Assembly: GCF_000226095.1 (NCBI RefSeq)
Contig: NC_016474.1
Coordinates: 3,472,001-3,536,000 of the forward strand
Direction: 5' to 3'
DNA from: Thermothelomyces thermophilus ATCC 42464
Taxonomy: Eukaryota; Ascomycota; Sordariomycetes; Sordariales; Chaetomiaceae
DNA length: 64,000 bases
Shown here: in pieces, positions 35,597 through 44,611 of the stretch
Numbering within the stretch: the first letter of the stretch is position 1
Layout: every line of letters starts with the position of its first letter
Made by a program: the position numbers and the translations under genes
The notes under the pieces: model-generated
What the model was told of the DNA's origin: nothing
What the model saw: only the letters and a program-made list of their open reading frames with translations
Database searches by the model: none

Positions 35597-35818
35597 CCCG
35601 TTGATTCCCTCGTTGACAACGAGGGATCCGGGATCGAAGCCATCACGTCCGAGCCGATGACACCGCGTGCCGACCAGGCGGCCTCCGCGTCGCGAAGCCC
35701 CGAGAAGAAGGTTCCGCCCGCGCAGCGGCGGCTGAAGCAGGGCTTTCCGGCGGGCCCGAGCCGCGATCACCAGGTGTCGCGTCCCAGCCCGCTTCGCTCT
35801 GTGATGACGGCTTCTTGA
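35597..35818 (+). other. In-frame extension after the eRF1 stop (candidate read-through region)
   Basis: After the eRF1 UGA the same frame continues for 73 sense codons to a second UGA at 35816-35818. The third codon position is about 78% G+C (57 of 73, counted by hand), higher than positions one (about 70%) and two (about 59%), which is the order seen in real coding sequence here. The encoded tail is Ser/Pro/Arg-rich (for example RSPEKKVPPAQRRLKQG) and ends in SVMTAS; it has no recognised domain or peroxisomal signal. Whether it is translated is not shown by the sequence. Confidence 0.45.
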
Positions 35819-35836
35819 GTTGGAGGCAGACAGAAG

Positions 35837-35895
35837 GTACGTGGCTCTCTTCCAACGAATGATGGGTTGCGCTCGTTCCTGACTCGGCATGATAG
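35837..35895 (+). other. Candidate spliced intron in the eRF1 3' untranslated region
   Basis: GAAG/GTACGT donor, CTGAC branch site (35879-35883) and ATAG acceptor 13 nt after the branch A give a 59-bp intron with all signals at normal spacing. The donor hexamer is the same as in eRF1 introns 2 and 3. It lies 240 nt after the annotated stop but only 18 nt after the second stop. Confidence 0.6.
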
Positions 35896-36584
35896 GTAGA
35901 TGCCCGTAGGATCGAGAAGTCGGCCAAGTACGAATCATTGCAGGGCATCAATCGGGAGATTGGTTCTAGACACTTTTTGGGGACACGAGCTGGTAGGGCT
36001 ATCAGTGGTCCTGGAACGCGGACCTCGCACCAAGCCATGCGGTGTCCGTCCGGTCTGTAATTGTCACGGGAGATTTGTCGAGTCTTAGATAGCTGGTTTA
36101 CGAACCGACACTCATTTATGGCAATCCGTTTTTAAAGACGTGCAATGTAGCTTTTGCTTGTTGGTGCGGTCAGGATAGGTCTGCAGTTTCACTGACGATA
36201 TCCAAATGGCTGCTCCCGCAAGCATCATCATTGTACTGTACGACACCCGACAAAAATAAAATGGGGCCGAACTCGGCCGCCCGTCTCCAGCTCTGCGGGG
36301 TTGGACGCACAACTTTAGCAACCAAAGCTCCAGCAACATGTTGAAAAGGGTCAAAGGAGAGCGGATCAGTTCGGCGAAAGGGGCATTGTTCATGGTCGTT
36401 GCCTCGCGTATGTTGAAGCAGATGTCACGCCCTTATCTTGACATATTTTATAGTTTATTATATTTTTCCTATATCTCTCACAGCAGATCAATGAAACTCT
36501 TTCTCTTCTCCTCGGTCCTCGACTAATTAGGATATCCAATTGATCCCGAGTTTCTGCATGTTACAACCCCCATCGTCGGTCACC
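35896..36584. other. Spacer between eRF1 and prephenate dehydratase genes
   Basis: 689 bp holding the rest of the eRF1 3' untranslated region and the promoter and leader of the downstream gene on the same strand. It becomes AT-rich around 36420-36480. No further gene recognised. Confidence 0.55.
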
Positions 36585-37863
36585 ATGACAGCATCAAGCC
36601 CTCACCAAGTCTCGAGCCAGGCAAACCTTAACACCAACACAACCGTCGCCTTCCTCGGGCCAGTCAACTCGTACTCGCATCAGGTAGAGTGGGACTCATT
36701 AGACCTCCGGCAAAATCCAGATTAACCCAAAAAAAAAAAAAAATCTGACATTTTATGGGTCAAGGCCACCAAAACTGCCTTTCCGGAGCCAGAATGGCGC
36801 CTCGAGCCGACGGGGACGATAAAAGGTACCGACGCCGCCCAGCTTGAATGAGCTCTCCGGTCGGCCTTCAGAGCCCTTACAAGCTTCAACAGAGGTCTTT
36901 GACCGCGTGCAGGCCGGACAGGCGGCCTACGGGGTCGTACCGTTCGAGAACTCGACTCACGGCACTGTCGCCTTCACGCTCGACAACCTCGCCGACCGCG
37001 CGGGCGAGTACGCCGAGATCGTCGTGTGCGACGAGGTCTACCTGGACGTGCACCACTTCCTGCTGGGCCGCCGCCGTGATCCCGATCCCCTCCTTCGGGA
37101 CCCGTCGCCAGGATCAGCATCAGCATCGGTATCAGCATCAGCTGCTCCATCAGCGGCGGCACCATCATCGCACCACAGTAGTAGCAGCAGCAGTAACAGC
37201 AAGGGCGTGCCCCTCGCCTCGCTGTCGCACATCCGCCGCCTCTACTCGCACCCGCAGGCGTTCGGGCAGACGGGCGCCTTCGTGCGGCGGTACCTGGCGC
37301 ACGCGGAGACGGTCGAGGTCAGCTCGACGTCGCGCGCCGCCGAGCTCGCGGCGGGCGACCCGGCGGGCGAGAGCGCCGCCATCGCCAGCGAGTGGGCCGC
37401 GCGGGGGTTCGGCCTCGACGTGCTCGCGCGCTGGGTGGAGGACCGCGAGGACAACACGACCCGCTTCTTTGTGCTCCGGAAGGACGGGGAGGAGGGCGAA
37501 GGGGGGAGAGCTGGGAGAGCTGACGGGGGAGAGGAGGGCAAGGGGCGAGAGGACGAGGATGATGCTGCTGCTTATAGCGGGGCCAGGTACAAGTCGCTGG
37601 TGTCGTTCACGGTGCCGCATCGGCAGCCGGGGGCGCTGGCGGACGTGCTGGACTGCTTCCGGGGGAGGGGGCTGAACCTGACGAGCATCAACAGCGTGCC
37701 CAGCCTGGTCGAGCCGTTCCAGTACCTGTTCTTTGTCGAGTTCGAAGGGAGCAGGTTGGACGACCCCGAGGGGAGGGTCGGCGGCGTGTTGGAGGATCTG
37801 AACAGGGTCGCGGAGCGGTGGAGATGGTTGGGCAGCTGGCGGAACCGCAGAAGTGGGAGGTGA
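36585..37863 (+). CDS. PHA2: Prephenate dehydratase
   Basis: Predicted 376-aa prephenate dehydratase, which converts prephenate to phenylpyruvate in phenylalanine synthesis. Three exons: 36585-36683, 36765-36825, 36893-37863; introns of 81 and 67 bp. The second intron has a less common GTACCG donor, but without it the frame stops, and with it the family motif TI-x-EVFDRVQAGQAAYG is restored. Catalytic-domain motifs are AFLGPVNSYSHQ, GVVPFENSTHG (67-77) and TRF (243-245, in DNTTRFFVL). An ACT regulatory domain for phenylalanine binding spans about 286-350 (SFTVPHRQPGALADVL, LNLTSINSVPS). Two inserts are unusual: a Ser/Ala/His-rich one (about 117-159) and a Gly/Glu/Asp-rich linker before the ACT domain. 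The start at 36585 is preferred; an in-frame ATG at 36558 would add nine residues. The stop codon directly abuts a GA/GT microsatellite. Confidence 0.9.
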
Positions 37864-37874
37864 GAGAGAGAGAG

Positions 37875-37906
<32 letters not shown>
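37864..37906. repeat. GA then GT dinucleotide microsatellite
   Basis: GA units followed by about 14 GT units begin immediately after the prephenate dehydratase stop codon, whose GA is the first repeat unit. Confidence 0.9.
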
Positions 37907-38516
37907 GTTGTGTAGAGGGTAAGGGCAAATGAACGATTAAAAAAAGAGGAAGATTATTCTTCTCTTTTCCTTCTTTTCCTTCTTCTCTTTCTTCTTCCTC
38001 CTCCTCCTCATCATCATCATCCTGTTCTTCTTTTTTATCTTCCTCCTTTCAGAAAGTAACTGGTTCATGTATTAGAGTTGGGGGCCGGAGGTGTGCAGCT
38101 ACTGTGATTGAGGTCACTCATGTGCCCCATTGCATTCATAAGGCGGTTTGCCGTCGAGCCTAGCTTTACGGAGGAGTACTACCGGCCGCCGCATAACTTG
38201 GCTGCTTGAGCCAACAAAACTCGGATGCTCAGAAAGGAAGTCGAAGCTCAAATGCGCACCTTCCCTCTAGATCTCAGGCCCTTGTTCTCCTGTGAGCGGC
38301 TGCGGGAGAGGAAGATAACCCTAACCCTTCTTTCCTCTTGAACGCCTTATCCTCGGTCCACGACAACCGACGATCTCATGTACTAATAGTTACCTATTTA
38401 TGTGCATGCACATAAAGCGCAGGGCTCGATTGATTCTAAAAGACCTTGTCGGCCGCGTCGCCAAGGAATTTATCTCGTCTCATACTCATAACTACTCATA
38501 CTCACTAAACGATGCA
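37907..38516. other. Spacer between prephenate dehydratase and HTD2-like genes
   Basis: 610 bp with a pyrimidine/CTT-rich tract (about 37955-38050) and otherwise unremarkable sequence. Promoter and leader of the HTD2-like gene are expected near the right end. Confidence 0.55.
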
Positions 38517-40043
38517 ATGATGCGTGCCTCAATGCTCAGCGCGCCCCTTCGACGGCACCGACCCTCGAATCTTGGGTACCTTCGGCCCATCTTCAGCCGC
38601 GCTTTCTTCTTCTCATCATCATCATCATCATCAATATCATTATCAACATCGTCTTCTTCTTCTTCTTCTGCATCCGCGCCATTTGACTTGGAGGCATACC
38701 TCCAGTCGGCTCGCCAAAAGCTGACCTCGCGACCACCGACTCTTATCCCCGACGTCCTCTCCCCCACGCACTCCCATCTCCTCACCCTCTCCCTGGCAGA
38801 CCACGTCCCGGCCCTCTTTCCGGCCGACCAGCTCTCCAGACCCCTCTTTCCCCTGCCGTCACCGTCATCGCCACCGTCATCACCAAAAGTCGGCGGCGCC
38901 GACGCCGCGAGAGCGGAGGAGAAGGACGAGGAGGACCTGACACTCCCGCAGGGCCACCACCTCGTCTACTTCCCCCTCCAGCTGCCCCCCTCCCGCCTGC
39001 TCCCCGACGGCACCGACCCGGACCACTGCCCCGGCGCGCCCTTTGTGCGCCGCATGTGGGCCGGCGGCGAGGTCGTCTTCCGCGAGGGCTGGGACCGCGC
39101 CATGCGCACCGACGGCCGCCGCGCCCTCTGCGTCGAGACCGTCGGCGCCCCCGTCCTCAAGCGCGGCCACGCCGGCGCTACCGGGACCGGGACCGACTCC
39201 GGCACAGGGCAGGAAAAGGTCTTTGTCGACGTCCGCCGGCTCTACGGCGCCGGGGAGGAAGAGTGTGCCGAGATGCTCCGGAGCGGGACCGCGCCGGTGG
39301 AGGAGATCCGCCGGTTGGTCTTTATGCGTGGGAGGGATAGCCGGGCCGGGGAGGCGGCGGTTGCGCGGAGAATCCTGAAAGGTGTGTTTTACCCAATTAT
39401 GTTTTTTCTTTTTTTTTACCTTTTTCTTTTCCTCTCTTTATGCCTTCTGGTCTTCCCCTCCGAGGCCATGAAATGGGGGAATAGAGACATGCTTTTTTTT
39501 TTTTTCTTGGACTGCCCCTGCCCCTGCTGGTGTTGTCGTTCGTGCCGTGTTAGCCTTTTCGCTAATGGGGAACCCCCAATCCTTTTGGGAAAAAAAATAT
39601 ATATATATAAAGCCTCCGCCGCGCCAGAGTTCACCTTCTCGCTGAAGCCCGACGCGACGCTGCTCTTCCACTTCAGCGCGCTCACCTACAACGCCCACTC
39701 CATCCATCTCGACCCGGGGTACGCCCGGAACCGCGAAGGGTACAAGGGCCTGCTCGTCCACGGCCCGCTCTCGCTCGTCCTCATGCTCTCCGCCCTGCGG
39801 GCCTGCCTGGCCAAGCTGTCGCCGTGGCCCCGGACGGGAGCGCACGGGCAGCCGCGGCCCGGCTACGTCAAGTCGCTCAGCTACCGGAACATCGCCCCGC
39901 TCTACGTGGACGAGCAGATGACGGTGTGCCTGCGCAGGACCAAGTCGGCCGCCGGTGAGCTAGGTTGGGACGTGTGGATCGAGGGGCCTGACGGCGGACT
40001 CGCCGTCAAGGGGAAAGCCATCACAACTGATATCGCATCGTAA
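38517..40043 (+). CDS. HTD2: Mitochondrial 3-hydroxyacyl-thioester dehydratase, HTD2-like
   Basis: Predicted 431-aa hot-dog-fold dehydratase like yeast Htd2, which dehydrates 3-hydroxyacyl-ACP in mitochondrial fatty acid synthesis (precursor of lipoate). Two exons: 38517-39381 and 39613-40043. The N terminus MMRASMLSAPLRRHRP is Arg-rich with no acidic residue, as in a mitochondrial targeting peptide, followed by a Ser run encoded by TCA/TCT repeats. The first half holds the degenerate hot-dog (HHLVYFPLQLPPSRLLPDGT, MWAGGEVVF). The second holds the hydratase motif FSALTYNAHSIHLDP (309-323) with candidate catalytic residues N315, H317 and H320, then GLLVHGPLSLVLML. The intron (231 bp, GTGTGT...AAAG) is stop-free and a multiple of three, so it can be misread as coding; its T-rich translation is hydrophobic and unlike the family. 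An in-frame ATG at 38400 would add 39 residues ahead of the targeting peptide and is rejected. Confidence 0.83.
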   Translation: MMRASMLSAPLRRHRPSNLGYLRPIFSRAFFFSSSSSSSISLSTSSSSSSSASAPFDLEAYLQSARQKLTSRPPTLIPDVLSPTHSHLLTLSLADHVPALFPADQLSRPLFPLPSPSSPPSSPKVGGADAARAEEKDEEDLTLPQGHHLVYFPLQLPPSRLLPDGTDPDHCPGAPFVRRMWAGGEVVFREGWDRAMRTDGRRALCVETVGAPVLKRGHAGATGTGTDSGTGQEKVFVDVRRLYGAGEEECAEMLRSGTAPVEEIRRLVFMRGRDSRAGEAAVARRILKGVFYPIMFFLFFYLFLFLSLCLLVFPSEAMKWGNRDMLFFFFLDCPCPCWCCRSCRVSLFANGEPPILLGKKIYIYKASAAPEFTFSLKPDATLLFHFSALTYNAHSIHLDPGYARNREGYKGLLVHGPLSLVLMLSALRACLAKLSPWPRTGAHGQPRPGYVKSLSYRNIAPLYVDEQMTVCLRRTKSAAGELGWDVWIEGPDGGLAVKGKAITTDIAS

Positions 40044-40482
40044 ACAACCAGGCCGATGGAAGGAACTTCCTTCTTGACGTTCGGTAACAGGGCAGTTCGG
40101 CCCATCTCCAAGGGAGAGAACCCGAAGACTAATCATGTATATACATTAATTATAAAATGGTTCGCAATGAACAAGCATGTCATGACGGTCCCGTCACACT
40201 GTCACTCTAGGCAGAGAGAGCCGCTAGCATATATGTTGCGGGGATGATATTTGTTTACATGGATTATTATTACCTTAAAAGCATTGCTATCATCTATGGG
40301 TATCTCGAGACTTGATGCATCCCTTAAGAAAAACGCCAACACTTTTCCCAGCCCAATCCCATCCTCCTAATTATACACGATCATCGTACAACTCACACAA
40401 GACAAGAGAGAGAGGTATTTACAACCCGCTTTCTGCAGATAACCCTCTGTATATCCGTGGCAATGGCGTGCACAATGGCACA
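40044..40482. other. 3' spacer between convergent genes
   Basis: 439 bp between the HTD2-like stop and the stop of the large minus-strand LRR gene. AT-rich around 40130-40300; no gene seen. Confidence 0.6.
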
Positions 40483-43400
40483 CTAGACCTCAAATCCGGC
40501 CCTTCGGAAGTCATCCACCATCTTTCGGAACAGCTCATCGCCGTCCCCGTCCTCGTCACCCGGCAGCCTGTCCTCCTCGGCCTCCCGAACCAATACCCGG
40601 ATCGAGTGCTGACCAGGCGGCGCCTGTCCTTCCGCGGGCGTCTCGGCCTCCGAAACAGGATCCAGCGTCTCGGTTGGGCTGTCCATGCCTCCCGCGATAC
40701 CGCCCTCATGGTAACTCGCCGCGGCGCCGCCGCCGTGCTGCTGGTACCCGTGAGGGCCAGAGGGCGGTGCCGCACTCTCCACTGTCTCCACTGCCTCGAA
40801 CTGCGCCGTCGTCGTCTGCGGCGGTGGTCCAGCCTCGCCGTTGCTGCCGTGGCCGCCACCGGGTTCGGAGCCAGTGCTCGGGGACGTGTCCGGGGCCCAC
40901 ATGCCAACGTCGAGCCCGAGGTCCAGCCCGAGACCGCCGATCTCGCCGACGGACGGCCAGGCGTCGTCCCCGCCATCCATCGCGAGGAGCCCGGCGCCGC
41001 CGCTGCTCCCGCTCCGCTGGTGCCGGTGCCGGTGCCGGTGCCGATACGAGTACTCCCGCTGCTGCGAGTCTGCGCCGTCTCCTTCTCCCCCTCCCCGGTC
41101 CCTGCCCAAGCGCACCGCATCCCCCAACAACCTCGCCCGGTTCTCCTTCAGCTTGTTCTCCAGTGTGGCAAACAAGCCTTCCAGCACGTCTCGCAGCAAG
41201 GCCTCCTCCTCCCTCAGCAGGTCGCGGATCGCATTGGAGCCCGGGTTGCCCGCGCCCGCGGCGGTCGCGGCGCCCACGGCCGGCAGGGGGACGCTCGTGG
41301 GCGTGCGCTGCAGGCCGCGCAGGACGTTGCGCCAGATGGCGGCGCGCTCGTCGGCGGGCAGCGGGAACTCGACGAGGGCGGACCGGTCGGCGCCGGCGAT
41401 CGAGTCGACCAGGAAGCGCAGGCTGGTCAGGTTGAAGTTGTTGCCGCGGCAGTCGAGGGCGCGCAGGGTTGCGTTCGCCGCCAGAGCGCGGCCCAGCAAC
41501 CCGGCGTCGTCGTGCAGGTTCTGGTTGCGGATCCGCAGGTGCGTGAGGGCGGTGTTGGCGGCCAGCCCGGCCAGGGCGCGCCCGGCGCCGCGTGGGAGCT
41601 GGCCGTCGTCCAGCTTGCCCGAGAAGCCGGATAGGTCGAGGAATTGGATGGACGTATTGCGGGCAAGGAGGTCGTGGAGCGTCGCCACGAGCTCGTCGCT
41701 GCAGGGCCCGGGAGAAGACAGGGAGGGGGCGGTTCCCGCGAGGCTGAGGAGGGTTAGGTGGCGCGTGACGGTAAGGGCCTTGAGGAGGGCCAGGTAGTGG
41801 GCTTCCTCCTTGAACTCGATCATCTCCATGTAGAGGCCGGTGGGGCCCTGGTTGGCCGATATGGCGGCCGCTAGGTCCTCGATGCCGTCCTCGATGGGGT
41901 TGCCGTTAAGTGAGAGGTGCATGCCCCGGTTCTCGCCAATGGCCCGGAACAACTGCGCCGCTTGGCTACCAGTGACTCCGCAATGGTTGAGGACGAGCTT
42001 GTGAAACCTCAGAGGCTGGCCTTGGTCGATCCTCCAGCTTCGGTACTCCAAGAACCTCTCCAGGTCCTGGAACGTTGCAGGATCGAGCTTGGATGGGTTT
42101 AGTCACGCACATAATTAAGCAATTCCGGTAGAGTGGGAAAGAAAAAAAGGAACTAACCTTGTAACCCGACACATTGAGCTCCTCCAGGTTCTCCATGCCC
42201 TCGAGGGCGGCAAAGGGAAGCAGGGAGCCTTCAGTGTGGCTCTCAGCCTGGATACTGCCACTGAGGTTCAATTCCCTAATATCGGTGAGGTATCGGAACA
42301 GCCCTGGCAAGATGTGCGCCGGGAGACGCCCGGGATTTCCGGAGACTGACAGAGACTGCAGCAGCCCAGGGTAATGCGAGAGGGGTTCCACGATCATCTC
42401 CCGCAAGCTGGCGTCGTCAAGGCCACAGTAGGACACGTCCAGCGCTTGAATCGCTCCGCACTTCATGGTCTCGGCTTGGACAGGGTCAGTGGTGATCAAC
42501 CGACAAAGCGCCAGGAGCAGGTGGTGTCGCTTACCGAGGTCATCCACGTCAAATTGAGGCAGGGTGTTCCCGTTGACAATCAAGCGATTGCACTTTGTGA
42601 TGCCAGACCTCAGGAGGCGCAGAATTGGCGTGAGGAACTGGAGACTGGGCACTTGGTTCCTATGCTGCGCCACCTGTGCGTGAAACGACTTGCTGCAGTT
42701 GCCAAGGTCCATTTGCCGGATGGTCTCGGAACAGAAAGCGAGCGCATGGAACTCTTGATGCAGCACCGGGCTGACCTTGAGCATCTCGATCTCGTCGGGA
42801 CCAAGAGCCACGCCTAAAAAAAAAAAAAAAAAAAAGGGGGGGGGGTTGTTTGGTCAGCACATCAACGAGGTTCTTCCCGAAACTCGACCCAAACGGAGTT
42901 GCACTTACAGGTGCGGCTCAGGTAGGCAACGTTGGCCTTGCTGAAAGCGTTGTCTTGAAGCCCATACAGCACGGCCAGGTCAACATCCCGGAACGAGAAG
43001 GACGTGAAGTAGTCGTTATAGCGCAGCGCTCGCAGGACCGCCAGAAGCTGCAAGGGGGAATATGGCCCGCGCTTCCCGGGCAGCAGCCGGAACTCGGGGG
43101 CGAACCGCGTCTTCCAGTTGATCTCCCAGTTCACGTCTTGGCAGCGGTAGGCAGCTAGGTACGCATCCAGGGTCCGCTTGAAGCTTCCAAAGTCTTCCTT
43201 GGGCACGAGATACTGCGGCTCTTTCAGTCCCGATACGCGGAATACCTCCATGGTCTGCCATAGCTGCGGCCATGCCGGCTTGAGGAAGCGATCTGCCATG
43301 CCGAGGACGCGAATGACTTCTCGGTAGTACCGGCTGGCGAGCTCGAGAGTGACGGGAGGTTGGAAGGGATCGCTGGGATTGTCAGTCAGCCCGTGCTCCC

Positions 43401-44611
43401 CCCGAGACTCGCGGGTTTCTCCGCCAAGCATATCAGCCTTACCGGAAAGTGATATTGAACCGCTCTTCATGGACGACCCAGTCTCCCCTGAGGCACTCGA
43501 GGGTGACGAGGCCGAACGACTTGTGACGGCACACGGGGTCTCCGGCCTTCGATTTCAGAATCTCGGCAAGGTGACAAAGGTAGGTGCCGACCACGAGGTA
43601 AAAGGCGGGGGCTTCCTGGGGCTTTTTGGATGCATCCTCGAGCTTGGGCATGTACTCCTTCCTTGTGAATCCACGCAGGACGACGGGTATGATGTCGGGC
43701 CTGCGGTGTTGGAACCTTGGCTCCTCGGCCTCGTTCAGCCTTTCGAGCAGGGCCCTGACGTCCGGGGAACAACGAACACGGCCATCTTGGTCTTGCTGAC
43801 CGGCCCGCATCGCCCGGGTGATGTGGTGCATCAGCTCGTTCCGCTGGGCGGGAGTCGCGAAGAAGAACTCGGACCGGCATGAGGCGTAGCCGGCCGGCTG
43901 GCTCCTCCACCAGACTTCGATCCCGAACGATGGGCGTGTGGTCTCGGCCGCGAACACGGACACGATTGCGTCTACCGGGATGACGAGAAGCGGCTCGGGT
44001 GCTGAGCCGCCGTGCCCACGCTTCTGTCCCTCGGTCGACAATCCCGGGAGGAGGGCGACGGCGTCGGCGCGGCTCTTGGTCTTGACCAGGTACTCCGAGG
44101 TGACGACGAGATATGGGGCCTTGGTCTTCAGCAGCAGCGCGTCGTGCTCGAGCGGGGCGGATCCCTCGACATGCTGCGCCCCCCAGTCGACGGACGAAGC
44201 GGCCAAGCTGGCGTTGGCGAAGCTCAGGCTGAGGCTATCGGTGGTTGAGAGCGACAGGCGGGCGTGGTCGTCCGAGACGGTCGAGCTCCGGCGACTGGGA
44301 GGTTCCAAGCGCGACGAAGAGGACAACGGCCGCGACTTGGAGAGCCTCCGGGCGTGTGTACGGAAGCTGTGGCCCCCATCAGGAGTCCCGTCCCGGTCCT
44401 TGGAGGCGAAGGAGTGCCATGGGCGGCTCTTGAGAGAGCGGATGGAAAATGGCCGGTGCTCGCTGTCGGCGCTGGCCGGAGAGCTCGGGATTGTGGTCGG
44501 AGGGCTGGCAATGGAATCGGAACTCTCGGACCCGGATACGGCCATGGCTGCCCGACTCGATCGTTTCTTGACCTTCAAGGCCGGAGCCGTCGTCGCCATT
44601 GCCTTGGACAT
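40483..44611 (-). CDS. Large PH-like plus leucine-rich-repeat protein
   Basis: Predicted 1297-aa protein with PH-like N-terminal and leucine-rich-repeat (RNI-type) central regions. Five exons: 44611-43443, 43372-42909, 42813-42158, 42087-40483 carry the coding sequence in four blocks joined by introns of 70, 95 and 70 bp. Residues 1-140 are Ser/Arg-rich. A PH-like region is about 150-270 (APYLVVTSEYLVKT, EFFFATPAQRNELMHHI), and a second membrane- or lipid-domain-like region is about 300-400. Leucine-rich repeats run from about 540 to 1000 (IQALDVSYCGLDDASLREM, ELNVSGYKLDPATF, LRALDCRGNNFNLTSLRFL). The tail is acidic, with a His/Arg repeat and Gly-rich stretches. This order resembles CARMIL-type actin regulators, but no capping-protein motif was found, so function is open. 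The start at 44611 (MSKAMATT) is the best first ATG; the second intron contains T19 and C11 tracts. (Correction to exon count: four coding exons.). Confidence 0.82.

Noticed and set aside
35640-35820. Independent gene downstream of eRF1
   Set aside because: The coding-like stretch continues the eRF1 frame exactly and has no start context or splice partner of its own, so a read-through extension explains it better.
38400-38516. Upstream ATG for the HTD2-like protein
   Set aside because: It would place 39 unrelated residues ahead of an Arg-rich mitochondrial targeting peptide that starts at 38517.
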